From an uncultured Clostridia bacterium (GTDB lineage Bacteria > Bacillota > Clostridia > Lachnospirales > Anaerotignaceae), in the NCBI GenBank assembly GCA_902477755.1, contig CABSIK010000005.1:1-64000 (forward strand): 64,000 bases of DNA. The letters are read 5' to 3'. The notes under the pieces were generated by a model, which searched no databases, had not been told where the DNA came from, and worked only from the letters and a program-made list of their open reading frames with translations. This document shows, one piece after another, positions 42,998 to 51,947 of this stretch. How positions within the stretch are numbered: the first letter of the stretch is position 1; the number at the start of each line of letters is the position of its first letter. The translations under genes and the position numbers were made by a program.

Positions 42998-44383
42998 CTA
43001 TTCATTCCATTTGATTTTGTGTTTTTTTAGTTTGCGTGAAACAGAAGGTTGGCTGATCTGCAATGCCTCTGCGATTTCATAAGTAGTTTTATATTTTTTT
43101 GCAGCATTTTGCAAAATGGTGTGCTCTAAATTGTCATAAGCCTCTTTTAAGGGAATGATTTCATCTGCCTCTAATTCTAATATAGAGGCAACAGAAGGAT
43201 TCCAAGGGAGCAATCCTGCTTTTGGAGTGATCTCATTTTCTTCAGAAGTGACCAAAATGCGTTCAATGATATTTTCCAACTCTCTGACATTGCCAGGCCA
43301 GTCGTAATCCATCAAGCATTTGAGCATGCTGGGAGAAAGTTTTTTGTTCATTTTATATTTTTCATTGATATTGTTGACAAAGTACTCGATGAGAGGCGGG
43401 ATATCTGTTTTTCTCTCTCGCAAGGGCGGCAGGACGATGGATACCACATTCAGACGGTAGTACAGATCTTGACGAAATGTTTTCTCATGTACCATTTCTT
43501 CCAGATTGCGGTTGGTAGCGGCAATGATCCGAGTATCGATGGGAATGGACTTTGTGGAGCCAATACGGGAAATGGTTTTTTCCTGAAGGACACGGAGCAG
43601 TTTTACCTGCAAATGCAAAGGCATATCCCCGATCTCATCCAGAAAGACCGTTCCTTTGTTTGCCATTTCAAAAATACCAATATGCCCATTCTTTTTGGCA
43701 CCTGTAAAGGAACCGCCTTCATAGCCAAATAGCTCTGACTCCAGAAGGTTTTCTGGAATAGCACCACAGTTGATTTTCAAAAATAAGCTGTTGTTTCGAT
43801 GGCTTTGTTCGTGTATTTCTCTGGCAACTACTTCTTTACCGGTACCGGATTCGCCAAGTATCAGGACAGTAGAATCCACATTGGCGACTTTATGGGCTAA
43901 AGACATGACGTTTTTGAATTCTTGGCTCTCTGCTACATAATTCTGTGTTTTCTGCATTTTGTTGAGCCGTTGTTGGTATTGGTCAATGAGAAAACGAGAT
44001 TGTTTCAGGTCTTCCTCAATTTTATTCAGTACGGTCACATCTCGAACAAAGGAAACTACCATGAGTATTTCGTCCTGATCGAAAATAGGAAAGCCGTTTA
44101 AGGCTACTTTTTTGCCGTTTTTGATCTCCTGTTCAATGCTGACAGGTTTTTTGGTTTCAATGACTTTTTGCGTGATGGAGGTAGAGAGATAACCTTCCTG
44201 TACGATCTGGTTCATATATTTCCCGATGAGATTTTCTGCTTTTAGTCCTGTGATTTCTTCATAGGCACGGTTTACCTGTAACGTCAGACCGTCTGCGTTT
44301 GTGATATATATCCCATCGGTAAACGTATCAAAGACTTTTTCCCAGTTTTTGGAGTCTTTCATATCTAATAGTTTTTTAGACAT
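42998..44383 (-). CDS. Sigma-54-dependent transcriptional activator with PAS domain
   Basis: 461-aa enhancer-binding protein. A PAS sensor (about residues 12-120: VFDTFTDGIYITNADGLTL) is followed by the AAA+ domain (about 145-375): Walker A GESGTGKE, the sigma-54 contact loop GGSFTGAKK (GAFTGA with Ser for Ala), Walker B-like GTVFLDEIGDMP and the sensor RxDLYYRLN. A Fis-type helix-turn-helix ends it (EIAEALQISQPSVSRKLKKH). The start at 44383 has GGGAGGTGG on the minus strand; longer readings lack one. It lies beside five -24/-12 promoters and a repeated 18-bp palindrome, so it probably activates the whole fermentation island in response to a small ligand. Confidence 0.93.
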   Translation of the reverse strand: MSKKLLDMKDSKNWEKVFDTFTDGIYITNADGLTLQVNRAYEEITGLKAENLIGKYMNQIVQEGYLSTSITQKVIETKKPVSIEQEIKNGKKVALNGFPIFDQDEILMVVSFVRDVTVLNKIEEDLKQSRFLIDQYQQRLNKMQKTQNYVAESQEFKNVMSLAHKVANVDSTVLILGESGTGKEVVAREIHEQSHRNNSLFLKINCGAIPENLLESELFGYEGGSFTGAKKNGHIGIFEMANKGTVFLDEIGDMPLHLQVKLLRVLQEKTISRIGSTKSIPIDTRIIAATNRNLEEMVHEKTFRQDLYYRLNVVSIVLPPLRERKTDIPPLIEYFVNNINEKYKMNKKLSPSMLKCLMDYDWPGNVRELENIIERILVTSEENEITPKAGLLPWNPSVASILELEADEIIPLKEAYDNLEHTILQNAAKKYKTTYEIAEALQISQPSVSRKLKKHKIKWNE

Positions 44384-44465
44384 CTTGTATCCACCTCCCA
44401 AGACTATTTTTGTTGGCATGAATATTGCTTCTTTTATATATTGCATAGTCTCCCTCACGACATGC

Positions 44466-44492
44466 GTTCTTCCGCTCCATGATAGGAAGAAC
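44466..44492. repeat. Inverted repeat upstream of the activator gene
   Basis: GTTCTTCC and GGAAGAAC are perfect complements separated by 11 bases, in the leader of the activator gene. A second hairpin GATGCAGG/CCTGCATC with a T-run follows at 44505-44533. They may control or end read-through between the crotonase and activator genes. Confidence 0.4.
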
Positions 44493-44531
44493 TATCAGGA
44501 AAGCAGATGCAGGTATCCTGCATCTCTTTTT

Positions 44532-45311
44532 TTATTTTCCCTGAAATGCAGGAGAGGGTTTTTTGTTCAGAAATGCTTCGATGGCATTTGTTCTGTCAGT
44601 GGTTTGACAAATTTCCATAAAAGCATCTGTTTCATATGCCAACTGTTCTTCTAAAGTTGTGCCGTATGTGTGCTGTAATACTTGCTTCATCTTTTTGACA
44701 GCAAGGGGTGCGAAGCCGCAGATGGTATTTGCCAGTTCTTTTGTCTTTTGTTCCAGATCTTCTGTAGGCACCAAATATTGTACCAGTCCCAAACGAAGGG
44801 CTTCCTGTCCATGCAGGGTTCTGCCCGTCAATAACAGATCCATAGCGTTGGCATAGCCGATTTTCTTTCCCAAAAGACCAATGCCGCCAAAACCTGGAAT
44901 TTCCCCCAATTTGATGGTGGGGATGCCCAACTGGATGTTGTCAGAAGCGATGACCAGATCTGCGGACAACAGGAATTCCAATCCTGCACCCAGACAATAT
45001 CCATGGATGGAAAAGATGACGGGGCAAGAGCAGTCACGCAGGCATTTAGCACATGCTTGTCCAAGGTTGGAAAAGCGGCGAGCTGAGTCGCCTTTCAAAT
45101 GTTGTTCTTCCTTAATATCTCCGCCGAACGTAAAGGCATTTGGCAGATCGCTTTTTACAATGACACATCGGATATCTTCCTTTTTATGGATTGCTGCGAA
45201 AATATCGCACCATCTTTCCATCATTTCTGTAGAAAAGGAATTGCCTACGCGCTGTCGATTTAAATGGACGGTGGCAATATGGTGTTCCACAGTCAATTGG
45301 ATTTCATTCAT
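44532..45311 (-). CDS. Crotonase-superfamily protein lacking the second catalytic Glu
   Basis: 259-aa enoyl-CoA hydratase/isomerase fold. The oxyanion and first acid region are intact (FTFGGDIKEE; GYCLGAGLEFLLSADLVIAS). In the second region, where true hydratases read QPE(V/T)xLGxxP, this protein has GIPTIKLGEIPGFGG, so the Glu164 equivalent is missing. It may be an isomerase, thioesterase or decarboxylase rather than a hydratase. The start at 45311 is seven bases from AAGGAGG; 45317 is too close. A -24/-12 promoter lies just upstream on the minus strand, so it belongs to the sigma-54 regulon, divergent from the CoA-transferase operon. Confidence 0.85.
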   Translation of the reverse strand: MNEIQLTVEHHIATVHLNRQRVGNSFSTEMMERWCDIFAAIHKKEDIRCVIVKSDLPNAFTFGGDIKEEQHLKGDSARRFSNLGQACAKCLRDCSCPVIFSIHGYCLGAGLEFLLSADLVIASDNIQLGIPTIKLGEIPGFGGIGLLGKKIGYANAMDLLLTGRTLHGQEALRLGLVQYLVPTEDLEQKTKELANTICGFAPLAVKKMKQVLQHTYGTTLEEQLAYETDAFMEICQTTDRTNAIEAFLNKKPSPAFQGK

Positions 45312-45340
45312 GTTCATTCCTCCTTTGTACTATAAAAATG

Positions 45341-45358
45341 GAGCAAAAAACATGCCTC
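45341..45358 (-). promoter_or_regulatory. Sigma-54 (-24/-12) promoter of the divergent crotonase gene
   Basis: On the minus strand GAGGCATGTTTTTTGCTC: GG, ten bases, GC. The start of transcription would be about 15-20 bases before the ATG at 45311. Confidence 0.7.
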
Positions 45359-45453
45359 GTTAGTTGATCTTGTCATTTTGTGTGTTTTTTGGGGTATATT
45401 CCCCATTTTACAGGAAAACGCAAACATAAAAAATTTTTTGTAATGCATTTTGG

Positions 45454-45471
45454 TAATTCAAAATTGAATCA
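45454..45471. promoter_or_regulatory. Activator-binding palindrome, site 1
   Basis: TAATTCAAAATTGAATCA, one mismatch from TGATTC-N6-GAATCA. It lies between the two divergent -24/-12 promoters. Confidence 0.6.
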
Positions 45472-45480
45472 AACCATGAA

Positions 45481-45498
45481 TGATTCAATGATGAATCA
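45481..45498. promoter_or_regulatory. Activator-binding palindrome, site 2
   Basis: TGATTCAATGATGAATCA has perfect TGATTC/GAATCA half-sites with a 6-base spacer. Confidence 0.7.
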
Positions 45499-45514
45499 AA
45501 GAAAATGGGGTTTT

Positions 45515-45532
45515 TGATTCGATTTTGAATCA
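45515..45532. promoter_or_regulatory. Activator-binding palindrome, site 3
   Basis: TGATTCGATTTTGAATCA has perfect half-sites with a 6-base spacer, about 200 bases upstream of the plus-strand promoter, a normal distance for a sigma-54 enhancer. Confidence 0.7.
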
Positions 45533-45712
45533 AGATGAAGAAAAGTAAGTTTTCCCATTCAATATACACAAAAAATGAGAGACAATGATGGCTTCAAAAA
45601 AACAATAAAGAAGTCTTTGTCTTGTTTTTATTATTTTATTATATACGAAATTCATGACTTTGAAAGCAAAAAAACGATTGTTTTGTATGTTTTTATATCA
45701 GGCTTTTGGTTT

Positions 45713-45731
45713 TTGGCACGGTTTATGCTTT
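45713..45731 (+). promoter_or_regulatory. Sigma-54 (-24/-12) promoter of the CoA-transferase/abfD operon
   Basis: TTGGCACGGTTTATGCTTT: GG at 45715-45716, ten bases, GC at 45727-45728, nearly the full consensus. Transcription should start near 45740, before the ribosome site at 45756. Confidence 0.85.
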
Positions 45732-45766
45732 ATATTCGGGTACAAGATCAAAAGAAAGGAGATGAA

Positions 45767-46966
45767 ATGATTTTGGAAACAAAAAAGGCACTGGAAGGAT
45801 TAAAAATACTAGATTTTACAAGAGTTTATTCTGGTCCTTACTGCACGATGCTCCTGGCGGATCTGGGAGCGGAGGTCATCAAAGTCGAGGCACCGAAAAA
45901 AGGCGATGACACAAGAATGTTTGCCCCCATCCGGCAGGGTGAAAGCGGATATTTCATGTATCTGAACCGCTGCAAAAAAAGCATTACTTTGGATCTGAAA
46001 CAAAAAGAAGGTAAAAAGATTGCCAAAGAACTTGCACAGTGGGCAGATGTGGTCATCGAGAATTTTTCGCCTGGCACTATGGAGAAACTGGAACTGGATT
46101 ATGAACGCATCAAGAAGGTGAATCCAGAGATTATATACGCATCTATTTCAGGTTTTGGACAGACAGGACCCTATCGGAATAAGGTGGCATATGACGCAGT
46201 GGCACAGGCAATGGGCGGCTGGACGGCATTGACTGGCTTCCCGGATACCACACCGGTACGTGTGGGACCTGCCCTTTCCGATGCAGCAACAGGCATTCAT
46301 GCTATGGCAGCAATCCTGGCAGCGGTCATTTATAAACAGAAAACAGGCAAAGGACAGTATATCGACATTGCCATGATGGACACCGTATTCTCCATGCTGG
46401 AAAATGCCGTACCCATCAAAACGCTCATGGGAGAAAATCCCGACAGAATCGGCAATTCCAATCCTAGTTCTGCACCTTATAATCTGTACCGCACCAAAGA
46501 GAGCCATATCGTCATTGCAACAGCCAATGACGCTTTGTTCAAAAAGCTCATTGGTGTCATGGGGAAACCAGAACTGATTGAGGATGAACGATTTGCTACC
46601 AATCCCGACAGAAAGAAAAATGAGAAAGCGCTGGATGCCATTATTGAAGAATGGACCATGCAGCATACCAATGAGGAAATTGAGCAGATGCTGGATGAGG
46701 TGAGAGTCCCTGTGGCTTCGCTGAAAACCATTGCGGAACTGGTGGATGATCCCCAGATTGCAAACCGCAATATGCTTGTTTCTCTGGAGCATCCTGTAGT
46801 AGGAACTGTCCGCTATCCGGGCAATCCCTTGAAATTGCAGGAAACACCGCCCCAGCCTACCCAAAGAGCGCCTATGCTTGGCGAGCATACAGACCGGATT
46901 TTACGGGATGTACTGCACTATGGTCAGGAAGATATAGATAAATTCAAACAGAATCAAATTATTTAA
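45767..46966 (+). CDS. CaiB/BaiF family (type III) CoA-transferase
   Basis: 399-aa family III CoA-transferase, which moves CoA between carboxylic acids. The N-terminal block LEGLKILDFTRVYSGPYCTM and the region LLADLGAEVIKVEAPKKGDDTR are typical; the catalytic Asp lies in YNLYRTKESH-preceding IAMMDTVFSMLEN near residue 205 (by family comparison YIDIAMMD). ATG 45767 is five bases after AAGGAG. The first gene of the sigma-54 operon, directly before abfD, so it probably makes the substrate 4-hydroxybutyryl-CoA. Known GABA fermenters use a different family (AbfT/Cat2, type I) for this step, which is unusual here. Confidence 0.9.
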   Translation: MILETKKALEGLKILDFTRVYSGPYCTMLLADLGAEVIKVEAPKKGDDTRMFAPIRQGESGYFMYLNRCKKSITLDLKQKEGKKIAKELAQWADVVIENFSPGTMEKLELDYERIKKVNPEIIYASISGFGQTGPYRNKVAYDAVAQAMGGWTALTGFPDTTPVRVGPALSDAATGIHAMAAILAAVIYKQKTGKGQYIDIAMMDTVFSMLENAVPIKTLMGENPDRIGNSNPSSAPYNLYRTKESHIVIATANDALFKKLIGVMGKPELIEDERFATNPDRKKNEKALDAIIEEWTMQHTNEEIEQMLDEVRVPVASLKTIAELVDDPQIANRNMLVSLEHPVVGTVRYPGNPLKLQETPPQPTQRAPMLGEHTDRILRDVLHYGQEDIDKFKQNQII

Positions 46967-46986
46967 TCCAGAGGAGGAATGTTATT

Positions 46987-48432
46987 ATGATGAATGGACA
47001 ACAGTACAAAGACAGCCTGCGGAAACTGCACCCTGAGATTTACTGCAACGGCAGAAAGATCGAATGCGTTGTGGATGACCCCATGACAGCACCTCATGTC
47101 AACTCTGCAGCTATGACATACGAACTGGCATTTGATCCCGAATACGAAGATCTGATGACAGCCATTTCCCCTTTCACAGGCAAAAAGATCAACCGTTTTA
47201 CACATGTACACCAGAGCACAGACGACCTGGTCAAAAAAGTAAAAATGATGCGTATGATCGGTCAGAAAACAGGTACCTGCTTCCAGAGATGCGTTGGTTT
47301 TGACGCCATGAACGCTTCTTTTATCACAACATATAAGATCGATAAAAAATATGGAACAAATTACCATCAGCGTTTGATTGACTATATGACTTATGTGCAG
47401 GATAATGACCTTATGATTGCGGGCTCTATGACAGATCCCAAAGGTGACAGAAGCAAAAAACCCAGCCAGCAGGCAGACCCCGATCTGTTCGTACATATCG
47501 TAGAAAGAAGAGAAGACGGTATTGTGGTTCGCGGCGCAAAAGCCCATCAGACAGGTATGGTAAACTCCCATGAAATGCTGATCCTGCCTACTACAAATCT
47601 GGGACCCGACGATAAAGATTACGCAGTTGCTGCTGCAATCCCCGTAGACGCACCGGGCGTGATCCATTTCTTCGGCAGACAGACAAACGAAAACAGACGT
47701 CTGGAAGGCGATATCGATACAGGTAACGCAGAATACGCAATCGTTGGCGGCGAAACACTGACAATCCTTAATGACGTATTCGTTCCTTGGGACAGAGTAT
47801 TTATGTGCGGTGAAACAGATCTGGCGCAGGAATTCGTAGAAACATTCGCATCTTATCACAGACAGAACTACGGCGGCTGCAAAGTTGGTGTTGCTGATGT
47901 CATCATCGGTGCTTCCGCATCTATGGCTGAATACAACGGCTGTCCCAAAGCTTCTCATATCAAAGATAAACTGGTTGAAATGGTACATCTGGCAGAAAGC
48001 ATGCACTGCTGCTCCATCGCATGTTCCGCTATGGGTCATAAAACAGAAGCAGGCAGCTACTATGTAGACACACTGCTGGCAAATACTGTAAAACTGAACT
48101 GCACAAAGACCATGTACGAAATTTCTCGTCTGGCACACGACATCGCTGGCGGTTTCATCGCAACGCTGCCTTATGAAGCAGATTACCGTTCCGAAATCGG
48201 TCATGACTACATCGATAAATATTTCGCAGGCGACGCGAAATTCCCTACAGAAGAAAGAATCCGTATGGCAAGACTGCTGGAAAACATGACAGGCGGTACA
48301 GCACTGGCAGAAAGCATGCATGGCGCAGGTTCTCCTCAGGCAATGCGCGTTATGATCCAGAGAGAAACCAATTGGGAACAGAAGAAAAAAATGGCGAAGA
48401 AATTAGCCAAAATTGAAGTGAAGGAGGATTGA
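46987..48432 (+). CDS. abfD: 4-hydroxybutyryl-CoA dehydratase / vinylacetyl-CoA isomerase
   Basis: FAD and [4Fe-4S] enzyme converting 4-hydroxybutyryl-CoA to crotonyl-CoA by a ketyl-radical mechanism. All four cluster ligands known from Clostridium aminobutyricum AbfD are conserved: CFQRC (Cys98, Cys102) and HRQNYGGC (His and Cys seven apart, near residues 291 and 298). NRFTHVHQSTDDLVKKVKM, MTDPKGDRS and GAKAHQTGMVNSHE are family blocks. Length 481 aa is normal. GGAGGA precedes ATG 46987. Oxygen-sensitive and cytoplasmic. It is four bases upstream of the thiolase gene, with the stop and next start nearly touching. Confidence 0.95.
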   Translation: MMNGQQYKDSLRKLHPEIYCNGRKIECVVDDPMTAPHVNSAAMTYELAFDPEYEDLMTAISPFTGKKINRFTHVHQSTDDLVKKVKMMRMIGQKTGTCFQRCVGFDAMNASFITTYKIDKKYGTNYHQRLIDYMTYVQDNDLMIAGSMTDPKGDRSKKPSQQADPDLFVHIVERREDGIVVRGAKAHQTGMVNSHEMLILPTTNLGPDDKDYAVAAAIPVDAPGVIHFFGRQTNENRRLEGDIDTGNAEYAIVGGETLTILNDVFVPWDRVFMCGETDLAQEFVETFASYHRQNYGGCKVGVADVIIGASASMAEYNGCPKASHIKDKLVEMVHLAESMHCCSIACSAMGHKTEAGSYYVDTLLANTVKLNCTKTMYEISRLAHDIAGGFIATLPYEADYRSEIGHDYIDKYFAGDAKFPTEERIRMARLLENMTGGTALAESMHGAGSPQAMRVMIQRETNWEQKKKMAKKLAKIEVKED

Positions 48433-48435
48433 GCC

Positions 48436-49638
48436 ATGTTTCAGACACCGGTTATTGTCAGCGGCGTACGAACGGCAACAGGTAAGTTCGGCGGCGCCCT
48501 GAAAGATATTGAAGCGCCTGCGCTGGGGGCTCTGTGCACAAAGGAAGCCCTGAAGCGTGCCAATATTACAGGCGATATGGTAGATGAAGTTATCATCGGT
48601 ACCCATTTTCAGGCAGGGATCAAAGCCAATTCTGCAAGACAGGTATCTTTGGGTGCAGGCATCCCTGTAGAAGTGCCTGCATGGACAGTCAATAAAAACT
48701 GCGGCACCGGTCTGAAAGCCATCCAGTCTGCGGCAGAACATATCATGCTGGGCGAAGCGGATATCATGGTGGCAGGGGGCTGCGAAAGCATGAGCCGTAT
48801 CCCCTATGTGCTGAAAGATTATCGTTTCGGCGGCAGAATGGGCAGCGGTCAGGTTTTGGACTCCATGCTTTATGATGGTCTGGTAGACCCCTTCATGAAT
48901 TATCATATGGGCATCACAGCGGAAAACGTAGCAGAAAAATGCGGCATCACAAGAGAGATGCAGGATGAATTTGCGCTGCTGAGCCACAAACGGGCACAGG
49001 AAGCGGCAGAAGCCGGCAAATTTGATGAAGAAATCATCCCTGTGGAAGTAAAAACAAAAAAAGGCACAGTGATCTTTGATAAAGACGAAACCATTCGTTA
49101 TAACGCAAAGATCGAAGATTTTCGGAAACTGAAACCTGCTTTCCGTCCTGACGGCGGCACTGTTACAGCAGGGAATGCTTCTGGATGTAACGACGAAGCA
49201 GCCATCGTTGTGATGATGAGCGAAAGAAAAGCCAAGGAACTGGGCTTGGAAATCAAAGCAGCACTGCGAGGTTTTGCTTCTGCCGGCATTCATCCTTCCA
49301 TCATGGGCTACGCTCCCGTATACGCAGTGCAGAAACTGCTGAAGAAAGCGAATATGACAGTGGACGACATCGATCTGTTTGAAATCAATGAAGCCTTTGC
49401 AGCACAGGCATTTGCCTGCGTAAGAGATTTGGGGCTTTCCATGGATAAAGTCAATGTAAACGGCGGTGCCATTGCCCTGGGTCATCCCGTTGGCGCGACA
49501 GGTGCCCGTCTGACAATCAATATGATGAATGAACTGCGCCGCAGAAACTGTCGTTATGGTGTTGTAACTCTTTGCATCGGCGGCGGTCAGGCCATTGCGG
49601 CACTGGTAGAAAATGTGGCAGGAGGTGCGAAGGAATGA
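48436..49638 (+). CDS. Acetyl-CoA acetyltransferase (thiolase)
   Basis: 400-aa biosynthetic/degradative thiolase cleaving acetoacetyl-CoA with CoA to two acetyl-CoA. The nucleophilic Cys is in NKNCGTGLKAI near residue 89, the second motif is NEAFAAQAFA near 315, His in GGAIALGHPVGATGAR near 345, and the final catalytic Cys in VVTLCIGGGQAIA near 379. Its stop overlaps the HBD start (ATGA at 49635-49638). GGAGG upstream of ATG 48436. It is the last carbon-carbon cleaving step of the 4-hydroxybutyrate route. Confidence 0.95.
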   Translation: MFQTPVIVSGVRTATGKFGGALKDIEAPALGALCTKEALKRANITGDMVDEVIIGTHFQAGIKANSARQVSLGAGIPVEVPAWTVNKNCGTGLKAIQSAAEHIMLGEADIMVAGGCESMSRIPYVLKDYRFGGRMGSGQVLDSMLYDGLVDPFMNYHMGITAENVAEKCGITREMQDEFALLSHKRAQEAAEAGKFDEEIIPVEVKTKKGTVIFDKDETIRYNAKIEDFRKLKPAFRPDGGTVTAGNASGCNDEAAIVVMMSERKAKELGLEIKAALRGFASAGIHPSIMGYAPVYAVQKLLKKANMTVDDIDLFEINEAFAAQAFACVRDLGLSMDKVNVNGGAIALGHPVGATGARLTINMMNELRRRNCRYGVVTLCIGGGQAIAALVENVAGGAKE

Positions 49639-50483
49639 GTGTGAAAAAGATTTTTGTCATTGGCGCTGGACAGATGGGTTCCGGCATTGCTCAGGCAGCT
49701 GTTATGGGGGGATTTGAAGTTGTCCTGCGAGATATGACAGATGATATCATCAATCGTGCTCTGGATAAGATTCAGAAAAGCCTAAGAAAAATGGCGGATA
49801 AAGGCAAGATTTCCGCAGATGATGCGGAAAAAATGATCGGCAATCTTTGGGGGACAACCCTGCTGGAAGATGCAGCAGACGCAGATCTGATCATTGAAGC
49901 GGCGGTGGAAAATATTGCAATCAAAACTCACATTTTCCAAGAGCTGGATAAAATCGCAAAACCCGAAGCCATTTTGGCTACCAATACATCCTCTCTGTCC
50001 ATCACAGAGATCGCAGCAGCATCCAAAACACCGGAAAGAATTGTGGGCATGCATTTTTTCAACCCTGCATCCGTTATGAAGCTGCTGGAAATCACAAAAG
50101 GCTATCTGACAAGTCAGGAAGCCCTGGATACCGCTCTGGCAGTAGGGGAAAAGATGGGCAAGGTGACCATTGTGGCATTGGATAAGCCCGGATTTATCGT
50201 AAACCGTATGATCGACCCTATGCTGAACGAAGCGATCTGCCTAGTAGAAGAAGGCGTAGGTACACCGGAAGATATTGATAAAGGTATGAAATTTGGCTGC
50301 AATCATCCCATGGGTCCTCTGGAACTGACAGACTTGATCGGTCTGGATGTATTGCTGGCAGTTATGGAAGTATTCTATAAAGAATACGGTGATCCGAAAT
50401 ATAGACCCGCGCCCCTGCTGCGGAAAATGGTACGGGCAGGCAAATTGGGCAGAAAAACGGGCGAAGGCTTCTATAAATATTGA
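49635..50483 (+). CDS. hbd: 3-hydroxybutyryl-CoA dehydrogenase
   Basis: NAD(P)-dependent oxidation of 3-hydroxybutyryl-CoA to acetoacetyl-CoA. The Rossmann motif is IGAGQMGSGIAQA (residues 8-20); the catalytic His region is GMHFFNPASVMKLLEI near residue 138; NRMIDPMLNEAI and PMGPLELTDLIGLDV are C-terminal family blocks. 282 aa, normal. The start at 49635 overlaps the thiolase stop, with AGGAGG just upstream. Encoded between thiolase and a small Cys-rich protein. Confidence 0.95.
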   Translation: MSVKKIFVIGAGQMGSGIAQAAVMGGFEVVLRDMTDDIINRALDKIQKSLRKMADKGKISADDAEKMIGNLWGTTLLEDAADADLIIEAAVENIAIKTHIFQELDKIAKPEAILATNTSSLSITEIAAASKTPERIVGMHFFNPASVMKLLEITKGYLTSQEALDTALAVGEKMGKVTIVALDKPGFIVNRMIDPMLNEAICLVEEGVGTPEDIDKGMKFGCNHPMGPLELTDLIGLDVLLAVMEVFYKEYGDPKYRPAPLLRKMVRAGKLGRKTGEGFYKY

Positions 50484-50503
50484 TCCAAAAAGGAAGCGAA
50501 ACC

Positions 50504-50779
50504 GTGAAAATTGGTGTAAAGTTTTGCGGGGGCTGCAATCCCGGATATGAGCGCAGCAAGATTGTAAAGCGGATCTGTGCGGAGTTTCCACAGGTAGAAA
50601 TTGAACCTGTACGGGAGGAAAGCGCATATGATTTGATACTGCTCATCAGTGGCTGTCATGCGGAATGCTTATCAGTTGCCGCATGGCAGCAGCAGGCTCC
50701 GGTGATTTCCATTTATCAGGAAATCGATTATGATAAGATTCAAAATTACTTAAGAGACATGTGCGGAAAAAATTCATGA
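50504..50779 (+). CDS. Small CGGC-motif protein, 91 aa
   Basis: I do not recognise an established function. The GTG at 50504 follows AAAGGAAGC and gives MKIGVKFCGGCNPGYERSKI. The CxxC-type CGGCNP loop after the first beta-strand, plus a second ISGCHAEC, suggests a thioredoxin- or flavodoxin-like fold that binds a metal or does thiol chemistry. It has no signal peptide. It lies 20 bases after hbd and 21 before the EutH-like gene, inside the sigma-54 operon. It may assist an oxygen-sensitive enzyme such as AbfD, but this is speculation. Confidence 0.7.
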   Translation: MKIGVKFCGGCNPGYERSKIVKRICAEFPQVEIEPVREESAYDLILLISGCHAECLSVAAWQQQAPVISIYQEIDYDKIQNYLRDMCGKNS

Positions 50780-50800
50780 TAAAAAGGAGGCGTAAAGAGT

Positions 50801-51928
50801 ATGTCTTTTACTCAGATATTGATGTGGATTATGGCCATTGGCGCTTTGGTCGGTGGTTTGGATAAAGTGTTTGGTAACAGACTGGGACTAGGGGAAAAGT
50901 TTGAAGAAGGTTTCAATGCCATGGGGCCTTTGGCACTGGGCATGGCTGGTATGGTTTGTCTGTCCCCTGTGATTTCTGACGTTATCGCGCCGATTATCGG
51001 TCCTGCATTGCAGAAAATCGGTTCTGACCCGGCCATCTTTGGTTCTATCTTGCCCAATGACACAGGCGGTTATTCCCTGGCAATGTCTATGGCAGTAGAT
51101 GAAACAGCAGGTCTGTACTCCGGTCTGATTGTGGCTTCTATGCTGGGCAGCACCGTAACATTTTCTATCCCTGTAGGTATGGGTCTGATTGAAAAGAAGG
51201 ATCAGCCTTATTTTGCCAAAGGTCTGGTTATTGGTATGATCACCATTCCCATTGGCTCTGTTATCGGCGGCTTGCTTGCAGGTTATCCCCTGATGATGGT
51301 ACTGATGAATACCATTCCTGTTTTGATCATTTCTGTTTTGCTGGCAATTGGACTGAAATTTGCGCCTACCAAAATGATGCGTGGTTGTCTGCACTTCGGC
51401 AATATCGTCGTTGTCATCATTACACTGGGCCTCATTGCGGCAGCTTTTGAATATATGACAGGCATCGTATTGATCCCAGGTATGGCACCCATTGAAGACG
51501 CCATGAGTATGATCGGCAATATTGCTGTTGTTCTGCTTGGTACATTCCCCATCCTTTCTCTGCTGACAAAAATTCTGGATAAACCTCTGACCGTACTGGG
51601 CCGCAGAATCGGTATGGATGCCACATCTACAGCAGGTATGATCTTCTCTCTGGCAAACAGCATTCCTGTATTTAAAATGATGAGTGATATGAGTTCTAAA
51701 GGTAAAATCGTCAATATCGCATGGATGGTCTGTGCAACAGCAGCCCTTGGGGATCACCTTGGATTCACAGCCGGTGTACACCCTGAAGCGATTCCTGCCG
51801 TTGTTATCTCCAAACTGCTGGGCGGCGCCGTTGCCGTAGTTCTGGCGTTGGTACTGACAAAAAATACAGATGCAGAAGATGCGGAAAGTCGCCGCATTGA
51901 AGAAATGGAAGCAAAACACACAGCGTAA
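50801..51928 (+). CDS. eutH: EutH-like ethanolamine/amine transporter
   Basis: 375-aa integral membrane protein with about ten helices, matching EutH through EEGFNAMGPLALGMAGMVCL, PNDTGGYSLA (EutH has CDMGGFFLA), GSTVTFSIPVGMGLIE, MITIPIGSVIGGLLAGY and CATAALGDHLGFTAG. EutH takes up ethanolamine in enterobacteria and Listeria. No eutBC lyase or shell-protein genes are in the window, so here it may import another small amine or alcohol that feeds the pathway. AAAAGGAGG precedes ATG 50801. Confidence 0.88.
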   Translation: MSFTQILMWIMAIGALVGGLDKVFGNRLGLGEKFEEGFNAMGPLALGMAGMVCLSPVISDVIAPIIGPALQKIGSDPAIFGSILPNDTGGYSLAMSMAVDETAGLYSGLIVASMLGSTVTFSIPVGMGLIEKKDQPYFAKGLVIGMITIPIGSVIGGLLAGYPLMMVLMNTIPVLIISVLLAIGLKFAPTKMMRGCLHFGNIVVVIITLGLIAAAFEYMTGIVLIPGMAPIEDAMSMIGNIAVVLLGTFPILSLLTKILDKPLTVLGRRIGMDATSTAGMIFSLANSIPVFKMMSDMSSKGKIVNIAWMVCATAALGDHLGFTAGVHPEAIPAVVISKLLGGAVAVVLALVLTKNTDAEDAESRRIEEMEAKHTA

Positions 51929-51947
51929 AAGAATGGAGGCATGTACA

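Noticed and set aside
50801..51928. Ethanolamine utilisation (eut) microcompartment locus
   Set aside because: Only an EutH-like carrier is present. There are no eutBC, shell-protein or reactivase genes in the window.
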